Counted from the first letter of the stretch, positions 1-8,683 are shown. The stretch is DNA of 36,344 bases from Lysobacteraceae bacterium 2PB (GCA_005502915.1 SCMT01000038.1:1-36344); one strand, 5' to 3'. Program-made: numbers and translations. The notes: generated by a model from the letters alone, not told the origin.

Positions 1-5
1 CCCCC

Positions 6-761
6 ATGCCCGACGCCGATACGCACCCCCACCCCGCGCTCGACGCCCTCCTGTCCGGCATGACGGCCGCCGCCGCGGAAAGCGGCCGGATGCCCGCGCG
101 CCTGCTGGCGGTGAGCAAGACCCAGCCGGCGGAGGCCATCGCCACGGTCGCCGCCGCGCTGCGCGCGCGCCCGGCCGCCGGCCCGGTCGCCTTCGGCGAG
201 AACTACGTGCAGGAGGCGCTGGCCAAGCAGCCGGCGCTGGGCGGCCTGGGCATCGAATGGCACCTGATCGGCCACCTGCAGTCGAACAAGGCGAAGGAGG
301 CCGCGGCGGCCTTCGACTGGGTCCAGACCGTGGACCGGCCGAAGCTCGTCGAAGCGCTGGCGAAGCACCGCGCGCCCGGCCAGCGCCCGCTGAACGTGCT
401 GATCCAGGTGAACATCGACGACGAAGCCAGCAAGCACGGCTGCCGGCCCGACGACATCGACGCGCTGGCCGAGGCCATCGCCGCGTACCCGCAGCTGGCC
501 CTGCGCGGACTCATGGCGATCCCCGCGCCGCATCCCGACATGGACCGCCGGCGCAGCGCCTTCCGCCGCATGCGCGCCCTGTTCGACGCCCTGGCCGCCC
601 GTCATCCGGGCATCGACACGCTGTCGATGGGCATGAGCGAGGACTACGCGCTGGCCATCGCCGAAGGCGCGACCCTGGTCCGCGTCGGCAGCGCCCTGTT
701 CGGGCCGCGCGCCGCGAAACCCGCATCCACCCCATCCCCGACCTCCCCGGAGAGCCCATGA
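6..761 (+). CDS. yggS: YggS/PROSC-type pyridoxal-phosphate homeostasis protein
   Basis: A 251-residue cytosolic PLP-binding protein with the alanine-racemase N-terminal TIM-barrel fold. The family has no known reaction; it buffers and delivers PLP and its loss disturbs amino-acid metabolism. Family blocks are visible in order: the PLP-lysine block LLAVSKTQP (Lys38), FGENYVQEA, WHLIGHLQSNK, GLMAIP, and the phosphate-binding end SMGMSEDYALAIAEG followed by VRVGSALFG. It is slightly longer than the usual 230 residues because of a proline-rich tail. The ATG lies five bases from the window edge, so an upstream start cannot be excluded, though the first conserved block is already well inside. The stop overlaps the proC start (ATGA), so the two are translationally coupled; yggS-proC adjacency is very common in proteobacteria. 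Confidence 0.95.
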   Translation: MPDADTHPHPALDALLSGMTAAAAESGRMPARLLAVSKTQPAEAIATVAAALRARPAAGPVAFGENYVQEALAKQPALGGLGIEWHLIGHLQSNKAKEAAAAFDWVQTVDRPKLVEALAKHRAPGQRPLNVLIQVNIDDEASKHGCRPDDIDALAEAIAAYPQLALRGLMAIPAPHPDMDRRRSAFRRMRALFDALAARHPGIDTLSMGMSEDYALAIAEGATLVRVGSALFGPRAAKPASTPSPTSPESP

Positions 762-1582
762 GTTCCCAGTCCAGCGTCGCCTTCATCGGCGGCGGCAACA
801 TGGCCCGCAGCCTGATCGGCGGCCTGATCTCGCGCGGCACCGCAGCGGGCGACATCCACGTCGCCGAGCCGGTGGACGTGCTCCGCGACGCCCTCGCGGC
901 CGATTTCGGCGTGCAGGTCGGCGCCGACAACGCGACCGCCGCCGCAGCCGCCGGGCTGTGGGTGCTGGCGGTGAAGCCGCAGGTCATGCGCGCGGTCTGC
1001 GAGGCGCTGGCGCCGCTCGCCCAGGCGAACCGGCCACTGGTGGTGTCGATTGCCGCCGGCATCACCGCTGGCCAGTTGCAGCGCTGGCTGGGCGGCGGTA
1101 TCGCGGTGGTCCGCACCATGCCCAACACACCGGCGCTGCTCGGCGCGGGCGTGACCGGCCTGTTCGCCAGCGACGAAGTGGAGGCCGCCGGACGCGAACG
1201 CGCCGCCACGCTCCTGTCGTCCGCCGGCAAGACGGTCTGGATCGAGGACGAAGCGAAGATGGACGCGGTCACCGCCACCTCCGGCAGCGGCCCGGCCTAC
1301 ATCTTCCTGCTCGCCGAGGCGATGGAAGAGGCCGCCATCGCCGAGGGACTGCCCGCCGAGGCCGCGCGCGCACTGGTGCTGCAGACCATCCTCGGCGCCG
1401 CGCGCATGCTCACCGAATCCGGCGAACCGCCGGCCGAACTGCGCCGCCGCGTGACCTCGCCCGGCGGCACCACCCAGGCTGCGGTCGAGACCTTCGAGGC
1501 CGGCGGCTTCCGCGCGCTAGTCGCGCAGGCGATCGCCAACGCCACCGAGCGCGGCCGGCAGTTGTCCGCCGCGAACGACTGA
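758..1582 (+). CDS. proC: Pyrroline-5-carboxylate reductase
   Basis: A 274-residue NAD(P)H-dependent reductase for the last step of proline synthesis (1-pyrroline-5-carboxylate to L-proline), cytosolic. The N-terminal Rossmann motif FIGGGNMA is followed by the family blocks VLAVKPQ, RTMPNTP, and the C-terminal dimerisation and active-site blocks TATSGSGPAYIF and TSPGGTTQAA. Length matches the family (about 270). The ATG overlaps the yggS stop, which fixes this start; longer readings upstream only run through the yggS gene in another frame. A short gap of 32 bases leads to the lipoprotein gene, so yggS, proC and the lipoprotein probably form one transcript. Confidence 0.97.
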   Translation: MSSQSSVAFIGGGNMARSLIGGLISRGTAAGDIHVAEPVDVLRDALAADFGVQVGADNATAAAAAGLWVLAVKPQVMRAVCEALAPLAQANRPLVVSIAAGITAGQLQRWLGGGIAVVRTMPNTPALLGAGVTGLFASDEVEAAGRERAATLLSSAGKTVWIEDEAKMDAVTATSGSGPAYIFLLAEAMEEAAIAEGLPAEAARALVLQTILGAARMLTESGEPPAELRRRVTSPGGTTQAAVETFEAGGFRALVAQAIANATERGRQLSAAND

Positions 1583-1614
1583 GCCCGCATCCCCCACATC
1601 CCCCCGGAGCCGTC

Positions 1615-2118
1615 ATGCGCACGATGCCTCGCCTCGCCGCCCTTGCCCTCGCCAGCACGCTCACGCTCGCCGGTTGCGGCGGCGACGCACCGAAGCCGGC
1701 GCGGATCATCGAAACGCCGCAGGAAGCGGTGAGCCGCAGCGGCGACGTGACCGTGCGCGCGAACGTGGTCCGCACCGACCTGCTCAACGAAGCGATGGCG
1801 CGCGCTTACGGCATCTCGCGCGACGAAGGCACCGCGCTGCTGCTGGTGTCGGTGCGCCGCGGCCCCGACGGCCAGGACGTGGCCGTTCCCGCGAAGATCG
1901 AGGCGAGCGTCACCGACCTGCAGGGGCGCCGGAGCACGGTCGCCCTGCGCGAACTGCGCACCGACGTGCCGGGCGCGACGCCGCCGCAGACGCTGATCGA
2001 CTACATCGGCACCACCGGGATCCACGCGCCGGACACGCTGCGCTTCGACCTGCGCATCGAACGCGAGGACGGCGCGCGCTCGACGATGCAGTTCACGCGA
2101 GAATTCGTGGCCGACTGA
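1615..2118 (+). CDS. DUF4426-type lipoprotein
   Basis: A 167-residue exported lipoprotein. The N-terminus has basic residues, a hydrophobic run and the lipobox LAGC with Cys at about residue 20, predicting signal peptidase II cleavage and lipidation. The mature part is a compact beta-rich domain (ITPQEAV-like start, then VTVRANVVRTDLLNEAMARA) resembling the DUF4426 family, for which no function is established; in Pseudomonas a member sits in the same yggS-proC neighbourhood. The start is set by the signal peptide and by CCGGAG about eight bases upstream. It follows proC by 32 bases on the same strand. The DUF4426 assignment is from recognition of the pattern, not a search. Confidence 0.75.
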   Translation: MRTMPRLAALALASTLTLAGCGGDAPKPARIIETPQEAVSRSGDVTVRANVVRTDLLNEAMARAYGISRDEGTALLLVSVRRGPDGQDVAVPAKIEASVTDLQGRRSTVALRELRTDVPGATPPQTLIDYIGTTGIHAPDTLRFDLRIEREDGARSTMQFTREFVAD

Positions 2119-2665
2119 GCCCGATCGACACGACGCGTCTTCGCCGGATGCGATGCCGGCGATCGCACGCATGACCTCCCGATGCGATCGCTGCGGACCG
2201 ATGCGACTGCGCATGGCGCCGCAGCGGCATGGCGCACGCATCGACACATGTCGCGACGCAGGGTCATGATGATTTTTCATGAGACGACGCCGTTTTCGTC
2301 AAAACCGTCTCAGTTCACATCCCACACGCCTGCGTATTGATTCCACGTGCCTGCGATATCGCAGCACACCATCCTGAACTGCGAAAAAACGCACCGATTT
2401 TGCGTTGCAGCATTGACTATTCTCGGCACGCCCCGCCACCGGCCATCGACGCGATTCGCGCGCAGACGCGAACGCCTCCGCCGTCCCCCCGTGTAGTCCG
2501 CCGCGTCGGCATGCGCGTCGGACGGCAGGCGCGGCATGCAATGCGTCATGCCAATGCAGCATGAGCAAGACCGCAAGGCGTCCAGATGCTGCCACTCGAC
2601 CGCGCGGAACGGTGGCCGTCATTGCATCGCACACAACTATTCAAATCACACGTGGAGTCTTCAAG
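2119..2665 (+). other. 547-nt gene-free region upstream of the secreted propeller protein
   Basis: No convincing gene is present on either strand. The first 120 bases contain several imperfect copies of GATGCGA. The middle (about 2265-2420) is clearly richer in A and T than the rest of the window, with T and A runs, a CATGA/TCATG hairpin near 2265 and a perfect 14-bp palindrome CTGCGATATCGCAG at 2351-2364. This is the likely promoter and operator zone for the 3-kb secreted protein gene that starts at 2666. I cannot place a -35/-10 pair with confidence. Confidence 0.5.
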
Positions 2666-5600
2666 ATGGAAGCGAAATTCCTGGGGCTGGCCTCTCTGGT
2701 CGTCGCCGGTGCGCTGCTTGCGCCCGGCACGGCAGATGCTCAACAGAAGCGCAACGACCCGCTGCGCGCGCCTGATGCGCGCGGCGACAAGACCAAGGGT
2801 GAGGCGTGGCAGATCGAACAGCGCAGGCGCTGGTGGATCGAATCGCGCGGCCTGAAGCAGAACAGGAATGCGGCGAAGCAGCGCCGCGCCGCCCTGACCG
2901 TGCTGCGCAACCAGCTGATCCGCCAGAAGCGCACCGGTCGCAGCGTCGGCGGCCGCGCGCAGACCGCGCCGTGGCGCGAACTCGGCCCGTCGTCGATGAA
3001 GATGGGCAACTGGGTGATGGGCCGCGTCGCCGGCCGCATCAACGCCGTGACCCCGCATCCGACCAACGACAGCATCGTCTTCATCGGCGCCGCCAACGGC
3101 GGCGTGTGGAAGACCACCGACGGCGGCGCCAGCTGGACGCCGACCTTCGTCAACGTCGGCTCGCAGTCGATCAGCGCGATCCACGTCGAAGCCGGCAACC
3201 CGCAGAACGTGTGGGCCGGCACCGGCGACCGCTTCGACGGCGACTGCTCGGGCTACCTCAGCGACGGCGTGTTCCTCAGCACCGACGGCGGCATCAACTG
3301 GTCGGCGCGCAACAACGGCATGAACCTGTCGACCATCACCTCGCTGGTCACCCAGGCCAACAACGCCAACGTGGTGCTGGCCGCCGGCTTCGGCGACCGC
3401 TGCAACCAGGGCGGCGACGCCAACGGCGGCATCTACCGCTCCACCGACAAGGGCGCGACCTGGACCCAGGTGATGGACCGCAAGGTCGAAGACCTGGTCG
3501 CCCTGCCGGGCACCAGCACCATCCTCGCCAGCGCCCCGGGCAGCGGCGTGTACCGCTCCACCGACGGCGGCGCCACCTGGACCCTGCTCGGCGCGGCCAA
3601 TACCGCCAGCCGCATGCGCCTGGCCGTGGCGCCGAGCAACACCGCGGTGATCTACGCACTGACCAACACCAACCTCTACCGTTCCGACAACGCCGGCAGC
3701 ACCTGGACCTCGGTCAACGCCTCGGCCTGCGACGGCCAGTGCACCTACAACCTCGCGCTCGCGGTGCATCCGACCAACCCGCAGACGGTCCTCGTCGGCG
3801 CGATCCGCCCGCGCCGTTCGACCAACGGCGGCAGTTCGTTCACCACGTTGACCAACACCTGGGGCAGCTCGCAGCAGGTGCACCAGGACACCCACGTGGT
3901 CCGCTATTCGCTCAACGATCCGAACCGCATCTGGATCGGCAGCGACGGCGGCATCTGGCGCACCGACAACGGTGCCAGCACCTGGACGAACATGAACGCC
4001 AATCTCAACATCACCCAGTACTACGACATCGTGGTGCACCCGACGGATCCGAACATCGTGTTCGGCGGCGCCCAGGACAACTCCTCGTCCAGGCGCACCA
4101 CGTCGAACGTGTGGGACCTCACCTTCGTCAACGGCGACGGCTTCATGAACGCCATCGACGACACCAACGCCGCGATCGTGTTCCAGAACGGCTATCCGAG
4201 CGGCAGCACGCCGTCGATCTACCGCTCCACGCAGTCCGGCGCACCGGGCACCTTCGCCGCGGCCGGCAGCAGCGGCCTCACCGGCGGCGGCTTCCCGTGG
4301 GTCACCCCGACCGACGTCGCGGGCGGCTACCACTTCGTCGGCGGCTACTACGTCTCGCGCGCGCTCACCAGCGCCAGCACGATGAGCTGGACGACGATCA
4401 GCCCGCGCGTCGGCGGCACGGTCAGCGTCATCACCGCGAAGAAGATCGGCAGCAACGTGCACGTCTACGCGGGCACCGACGCCGGCAAGGTGTACTACAG
4501 CGCGAACGCCGCCAGCACGAACGTCGCCGATGTGTCCGGCAACCTGCCGGCGGCGCGCGTGTCCGACGTGGCCATCGATCCGGCCAACGGCAGCCGCGCC
4601 TTCGTCACCCTAGCCACCTTCAGCGGTTCCAAGCTGTACCGCACGACCACCGGCGGCAGCACCTGGACCGCGCTCGGTACCGGCCTGCCGAACATCCCGG
4701 CCAACACGGTCGCGATCGATCCGCTGAACACCCAGCGCATCTTCGTCGGCACCGACATCGGCGTGTACGAAAGCGTGGACGGCGGCGCCAACTTCGCCCC
4801 GTTCTCCGACGGCATGCCAGCCGGCCTGGTGATCAGCGACCTGGAAGTGGACAACTCGCCGCACATCCTCACCGCCGGCACCTACGGCCGCGGCGCGTGG
4901 CAGACCACGCTGAGCAGCGGCACCGGCAACCAGCCGCCCACCGCGAACTTCACCAGCAGCACCAGCGGCCTGACGGCCACCTTCACCGACACCTCGACCG
5001 ACAGCGACGGCAGCATCGCCTCGCGCAGCTGGAACTTCGGCGACAGCACGACCTCGACCCTCGCCAATCCCAGCAAGACCTACGCGGCGGCGGGCACCTA
5101 CACGGTCTCGCTGACGGTGACGGACAACGGCGGTGCCACCAACACGGCCAGCAAGTCGGTGACGGTGTCGAGCAGCACGACGTATTCGGTGTCGGGCACC
5201 GTGACCACCAGCGCAGGCGCCGCCATCAGCGGCGTGACCGTGAGCAACGGCAGCACGTCGGTCAGCACCAACAGCAGCGGTCAGTTCACCTTCGCCAACC
5301 TGGCCAACGGCACCTACACGCTGACCCCGTCGCTGAGCGGCTACACCTTCTCGCCGGCCAGCCGCAGCGTGACGGTGAACGGCGCCAACGTCACCGGGCA
5401 GAACTTCACCGGCACGGCGTCCACGGGCAACTGGCTGTCGCAGAGCGGCAGCCTGGCCAGCGGCGGTTCCGCCTACGTGCCCACCACGCCGGGCTACACG
5501 CAGGGTGGCAACGGCACGTACCAGGCCCGCCTGACCGGCCCGAGCAATGCCGACTTCGACCTGTACCTGTACCGGTGGAACGGTTCCGCCTGGACCCAGG

Positions 5601-5734
5601 TGGCGAAGAGCGAAGGCGCCACCTCGACCGAATCGATCAACTACAACGGCACCGCCGGTTACTACTACCTGGAAGTGCGTTCGTACTCGGGCAGCGGCAC
5701 CTACAACGCGCAGTACCTGTTCCCGCAGCCGTGA
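2666..5734 (+). CDS. Large secreted protein: Asp-box beta-propellers, PKD, carboxypeptidase-regulatory-like and PPC domains
   Basis: A 1022-residue exported protein. Residues 1-22 form a Sec signal peptide ending ADA before QQ. Residues 23-100 are a strongly basic segment, perhaps a propeptide. Residues about 100-750 carry at least nine Asp-box-like S/T-x-D-x-G-x-x-W blades (for example KTTDGGASW, RSTDGGATW, ESVDGGANF), the layout of tandem sialidase/sortilin-type propellers. Then come a PKD domain (about 757-836, WNFGDSTTS), a carboxypeptidase-regulatory-like beta-sandwich (about 837-920) and a PPC-type C-terminus (about 921-1022, NADFDLYLYRW). Such tails usually occur on secreted hydrolases, but I see no catalytic signature, so the substrate is unknown. 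The start is chosen from the signal peptide and TGGAG 8 bases upstream; an in-frame ATG at 2561 would bury the signal. A strong terminator follows. Confidence 0.85.
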   Translation: MEAKFLGLASLVVAGALLAPGTADAQQKRNDPLRAPDARGDKTKGEAWQIEQRRRWWIESRGLKQNRNAAKQRRAALTVLRNQLIRQKRTGRSVGGRAQTAPWRELGPSSMKMGNWVMGRVAGRINAVTPHPTNDSIVFIGAANGGVWKTTDGGASWTPTFVNVGSQSISAIHVEAGNPQNVWAGTGDRFDGDCSGYLSDGVFLSTDGGINWSARNNGMNLSTITSLVTQANNANVVLAAGFGDRCNQGGDANGGIYRSTDKGATWTQVMDRKVEDLVALPGTSTILASAPGSGVYRSTDGGATWTLLGAANTASRMRLAVAPSNTAVIYALTNTNLYRSDNAGSTWTSVNASACDGQCTYNLALAVHPTNPQTVLVGAIRPRRSTNGGSSFTTLTNTWGSSQQVHQDTHVVRYSLNDPNRIWIGSDGGIWRTDNGASTWTNMNANLNITQYYDIVVHPTDPNIVFGGAQDNSSSRRTTSNVWDLTFVNGDGFMNAIDDTNAAIVFQNGYPSGSTPSIYRSTQSGAPGTFAAAGSSGLTGGGFPWVTPTDVAGGYHFVGGYYVSRALTSASTMSWTTISPRVGGTVSVITAKKIGSNVHVYAGTDAGKVYYSANAASTNVADVSGNLPAARVSDVAIDPANGSRAFVTLATFSGSKLYRTTTGGSTWTALGTGLPNIPANTVAIDPLNTQRIFVGTDIGVYESVDGGANFAPFSDGMPAGLVISDLEVDNSPHILTAGTYGRGAWQTTLSSGTGNQPPTANFTSSTSGLTATFTDTSTDSDGSIASRSWNFGDSTTSTLANPSKTYAAAGTYTVSLTVTDNGGATNTASKSVTVSSSTTYSVSGTVTTSAGAAISGVTVSNGSTSVSTNSSGQFTFANLANGTYTLTPSLSGYTFSPASRSVTVNGANVTGQNFTGTASTGNWLSQSGSLASGGSAYVPTTPGYTQGGNGTYQARLTGPSNADFDLYLYRWNGSAWTQVAKSEGATSTESINYNGTAGYYYLEVRSYSGSGTYNAQYLFPQP

Positions 5735-5761
5735 TCGCCGTGGCGGATCTCCGCCCGTGAC

Positions 5762-5828
5762 AGACCCTCAGCCGCCTCAGGCGGCTGAGGGTCTCATCGA
5801 AGCCCCGGCCTTGCCGGGGCTTCTTTTT
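5762..5828 (+). terminator. Double-hairpin rho-independent terminator
   Basis: A perfect 15-bp stem with a TCA loop (5762-5794) is followed six bases later by a second perfect 9-bp GC-rich stem with a CTT loop (5801-5821) running into TCTTTTT. The second hairpin plus T-run is a textbook intrinsic terminator for the secreted propeller gene. The first, unusually long stem may add mRNA stability or back-up termination, and could also act on the converging soxR transcript. Confidence 0.9.
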
Positions 5829-5896
5829 GCCCCGCATCGCTGCGCGCCTCTTGCATCGCGAGTTCGACCTCACGGCCACGACATCGAGCCCCGCGA

Positions 5897-6334
5897 TCAC
5901 GGCGCCGCGTCCCACCGTCGCGGACCATCGCCCTGCTCACCCAGCGCATCGTCCGGGTTGTTCAGGCGGCAGCGACGCAACGAGAGACAGCCACAGCCGA
6001 TGCAATCGGTCAGCTGGTCGCGCAGGTGCTGCAGGTCGCGGATCCGCGCATCCAGCTCGCTGCGCCATGCCGCCGACATCCGCGCCCATTCCGCACGCGT
6101 CGGCGTGCGTTCGTCGGGCAGCGCCGCGAAGGCGCGACCGATCGCGTCCAGAGACACCCCCACGCGCTGGGCGACGCGGATCACCGCAAGCCGACGCAGC
6201 ACGTCCTGCGCGTAGCGCCGCTGGTTGCCAGCGGTGCGGATACTCCGGATCAGCCCGCGCCGTTCGTAGAAGTGCAGCGCGGACACCGCCAACCCGCTGC
6301 GCCTGGCGACATCGCCGATGCCCAATGTACGCAT
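5897..6334 (-). CDS. soxR: SoxR, redox-sensing MerR-family activator
   Basis: A 145-residue cytosolic regulator. The MerR winged-helix DNA-binding part spans residues 1-70 (GIGDVARRSGLAVSALHFYE), followed by a dimerisation helix and the [2Fe-2S] cluster motif C-x2-C-x-C-x5-C at Cys111, Cys114, Cys116 and Cys122, which is diagnostic for SoxR. Oxidation of the cluster by superoxide or redox-cycling compounds switches the bound dimer to activate its promoter. The start codon lies only four bases from the SoxR-controlled promoter of the divergent MFS gene, so SoxR sits on its own upstream region and may autoregulate. Outside enterics SoxR usually controls efflux and detoxification genes directly rather than through SoxS; the exporter next door fits that. 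Confidence 0.95.
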   Translation of the reverse strand: MRTLGIGDVARRSGLAVSALHFYERRGLIRSIRTAGNQRRYAQDVLRRLAVIRVAQRVGVSLDAIGRAFAALPDERTPTRAEWARMSAAWRSELDARIRDLQHLRDQLTDCIGCGCLSLRRCRLNNPDDALGEQGDGPRRWDAAP

Positions 6335-6337
6335 GCC

Positions 6338-6368
6338 TTGACCTCAACCATGGTTGAGGTTGCATCCT
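6338..6368 (+). promoter_or_regulatory. SoxR-dependent promoter with operator palindrome
   Basis: TTGACC (-35, 6338-6343) is separated by 19 bases from a weak -10 CATCCT (6363-6368). Inside the long spacer lies a perfect 20-bp palindrome (6341-6360) with CCTCAA...TTGAGG arms, the half-sites of the well-known SoxR box. The 19-bp spacing is the hallmark of MerR/SoxR promoters, where the activator untwists DNA to align the two elements. It points toward the MFS gene, giving a leader of about 50 nt. Confidence 0.92.
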
Positions 6369-6423
6369 GCCCGGCCGTCGGCATCCAAACAAGCCGGCCC
6401 GCCTTTCCCCACGAAGCAGACCG

Positions 6424-7824
6424 ATGCCCGATCACGACGCAACGACCTTCGACGAGTCCATCACGGCGCACGAGGCCGCACCGGCATCGATCCTCGCGCC
6501 GCAATATCGCGCTACCACGGTCGGCCTGGTGTCCCTGGTCGCACTGGTCGCCTTCGAGTCCATGGCGGTAGCCGCCGCGATGCCCACCGTCGCGCGCGCC
6601 CTGGACGGCCTGCCGCTGTACGCGCTCGCCTTCGGCATCACCCTGGCCACCAGCGTGGTCGGCATGGTGGTGGGCGGCCAGTGGAGCGATCGCCACGGGC
6701 CCGCCACATCGCTGTGGCCCGGACTGGCCTGCTTCGTCATCGGCCTCCTGCTCGCCGGCCTCGCGAACGACATGCGCATGCTCCTCGCCGGCCGCCTGCT
6801 GCAGGGCCTGGGCGCGGGCGCGATCTCGGTGTCGCTGTTCGTGCTGGCCGGGCGCTGCTATCCGCAGCCACTGCGTCCACGCCTGTTCGCCGCATTTTCC
6901 GCCGCATGGGTCATGCCCTCGCTGCTCGGACCAGCGCTGAGCGGCTGGATGGCCGACACCATCGGCTGGCGCTGGGTCTTTCTCGCCGTGCCGCTGGCGG
7001 CCTTGCCCGCCGCATGGATGCTGCGGCCCGCCCTGCGCGGCCATGCCGATGCCGCAGCGCAGGTTCCGCGTCGCGGGCGCGCGCCGTGGGCCTGCGGCGC
7101 GGCGCTCGGCCTGTGCCTGCTCTACCTCGGCGGCCAGACGCGTGGCGGCGCGGCGCTGGCGATGCTGGTGCCCGGCGCCGCGCTCGCGTTCGCCTGCACC
7201 TGGCGACTCCTGCCGCGCGGCACCTTGCGCGCCGCGCACGGACTGCCCAGTGTCGTGGCCCTGCGCGGCCTGGTCTGCGCCGCGTTCTTCGGCACCGAAG
7301 CCTTCCTCCCGCTGCTGCTGTCGCGAGAGCGCGGCCTCTCTTCGGTCTGGGCCGGCGTCGCGCTCAGCGTCGGCGCACTCGGCTGGTCGCTCGGTTCGCA
7401 GTACCAGGGCCATGCGCGCAACGGATGGAGCCGCCATCGCTTCCTTCGCGTCGGCACCAGCGCGGTGTTCTCGGGCCTCCTCCTGACCTGCGCAGCGACA
7501 TGGCCGAGCGTCCCGGTGCCGCTGGCGATCCTCGGCTGGGCCCTCGCCGGCCTCGGCATGGGCCTGATCTCGGCCAGCCTGTCGATGCTGGCGCTGTCGA
7601 TGTCCGCGCCCGGCGAGGAAGGCGCGAACGGGTCCGCGCTGCAGCTGTGCGAAGCGACGGTCGTGGCCGGATCGATGGCGGTCGGCGGCTCGCTGTTCGC
7701 CGCACTGCTGGCGACCTCGGCGCAGGCCGCCTATCTCGCCAACTTCGCCATCGCCCTGCTGATGGCCCTGATCGCCATGGCGATCGTCGGCCGGACCGGT
7801 GCGCGCGCACTCGTGGTCAACTGA
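6424..7824 (+). CDS. MFS drug/redox-metabolite exporter, SoxR target
   Basis: A 466-residue inner-membrane transporter of the major facilitator superfamily, probably 14 membrane segments as in DHA2 exporters. The N-terminus is a 35-residue polar tail, then alternating hydrophobic helices; between helices 2 and 3 is the family motif-A variant GGQWSDRHGP, and later GRLLQGLGAGAIS matches the motif region of helix 4. The promoter carries a SoxR box, so export of redox-active compounds (phenazine- or quinone-like) or other toxicants is the natural inference; the actual substrate is not readable. Divergent from soxR and converging with the BtuF-like gene 22 bases downstream. Confidence 0.88.
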   Translation: MPDHDATTFDESITAHEAAPASILAPQYRATTVGLVSLVALVAFESMAVAAAMPTVARALDGLPLYALAFGITLATSVVGMVVGGQWSDRHGPATSLWPGLACFVIGLLLAGLANDMRMLLAGRLLQGLGAGAISVSLFVLAGRCYPQPLRPRLFAAFSAAWVMPSLLGPALSGWMADTIGWRWVFLAVPLAALPAAWMLRPALRGHADAAAQVPRRGRAPWACGAALGLCLLYLGGQTRGGAALAMLVPGAALAFACTWRLLPRGTLRAAHGLPSVVALRGLVCAAFFGTEAFLPLLLSRERGLSSVWAGVALSVGALGWSLGSQYQGHARNGWSRHRFLRVGTSAVFSGLLLTCAATWPSVPVPLAILGWALAGLGMGLISASLSMLALSMSAPGEEGANGSALQLCEATVVAGSMAVGGSLFAALLATSAQAAYLANFAIALLMALIAMAIVGRTGARALVVN

Positions 7825-7846
7825 AGCGCGATGCCGGTGGCCGCAC

Positions 7847-8635
7847 TCAGCCGCGCGACCACGCCCAGATGACCCGCGCGATCTCGCGCACGCCCTCGGT
7901 CAGCGCCGCCGGGCCGGGCTGCAGGATGATCGGCGACTTGATCTCGTGCAGCGCGCCGTCGCGCACCGCCGGGATCGCGTCCCAGCCCGGTCGCGCCGCG
8001 ACCTTCTCCGGCCGGAACTTCTTGCCGCACCAGGAGCCGAGGATGATGTCCGGCGCACGGCGCACCACTTCATCGGGATCTTCGAGGATCCGCGCCTTGG
8101 CCAGCGACTCGGCGGCGCGCTCGGGAAAGACATCGTCGCCACCGGCGATCCGCACCAGCTCCGCGACCCAGCGGATGCCGCTGATCAGCGGATCGTCCCA
8201 TTCCTCGAAATACACCTTGGGCCGGCGCGGCAGCGTCGCCGCCTCCGCTTCGATCGCATCCAGCCCGCGCGCGAGTTCGTCCGCGTAGGCATTCGCCTTG
8301 TCCGCCGCGCCGACCAGCGCCCCGAGGCGGCGCACGTAGGCGAGGATGCCCTCGACGCTGCGATGGTTGCTGATCCACACCTCGACGCCGCGCTTGATCA
8401 GCGCCGACGCGATCTCCGCCTGGATGTCGGAGAACCCGACCACGAAATCCGGTTCCAGGCGCAGGATCTCGTCGATCTTCGCCGAGGTGAACGCGCTGAC
8501 CTTCGGCTTTTCCTTCCGCGCGATCGCCGGCCGCACGGTGAACCCGCTGATCCCGACGATGCGGTGCTGCTCGCCGAGCGCGTACAGCACTTCGGTGGGC
8601 TCTTCGGTGAGGCAGACGATGCGTTGCGGGCCCAT
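7847..8635 (-). CDS. BtuF-like cobalamin/metal-chelate binding protein without signal peptide
   Basis: A 262-residue protein of the periplasmic-binding class III fold (BtuF/FhuD, COG0614). It begins directly with the first beta-strand RIVCLTEEPTEVLYALGEQ and contains the domain-linking region LEPDFVVGFSDIQAEIASAL, FEEWDDPLISGIRW and SPIILQPGPAALTEG, matching the subgroup usually annotated cobalamin-binding protein. No signal peptide is encoded: upstream of the ATG the frame is hydrophilic and overlaps the opposite lipoprotein gene. No permease or ATPase is adjacent, so this is an orphan, apparently cytosolic, member. It may serve in cofactor or chelate handling rather than import. The start is chosen where the conserved fold begins. 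Confidence 0.75.
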   Translation of the reverse strand: MGPQRIVCLTEEPTEVLYALGEQHRIVGISGFTVRPAIARKEKPKVSAFTSAKIDEILRLEPDFVVGFSDIQAEIASALIKRGVEVWISNHRSVEGILAYVRRLGALVGAADKANAYADELARGLDAIEAEAATLPRRPKVYFEEWDDPLISGIRWVAELVRIAGGDDVFPERAAESLAKARILEDPDEVVRRAPDIILGSWCGKKFRPEKVAARPGWDAIPAVRDGALHEIKSPIILQPGPAALTEGVREIARVIWAWSRG

Positions 8636-8683
8636 GCGTCGTTTGTGGCAGAGTGGCGAGACGACCAGTCTACCCGGTGCCCC

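Noticed and set aside
2351-2364. 14-bp perfect palindrome CTGCGATATCGCAG as an operator
   Set aside because: A palindrome of this length is expected about twice by chance in a window of this size, so alone it is not evidence for a regulator site.
2299-2634. 111-residue minus-strand ORF in the gene-free region
   Set aside because: No ribosome-binding site, no domain or signal features, Arg/Ala-rich composition and location in an AT-richer promoter region.
2546-4462. 638-residue minus-strand frame opposite the secreted propeller protein
   Set aside because: A Val/Ala/His/Gly-rich antisense shadow; the plus-strand frame has a signal peptide and recognisable domains.
8636-8683. Cobalamin riboswitch upstream of the BtuF-like gene
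   Set aside because: The gap to the divergent gene is only 48 bases, far too short for the aptamer, and no B12-box sequence is seen.
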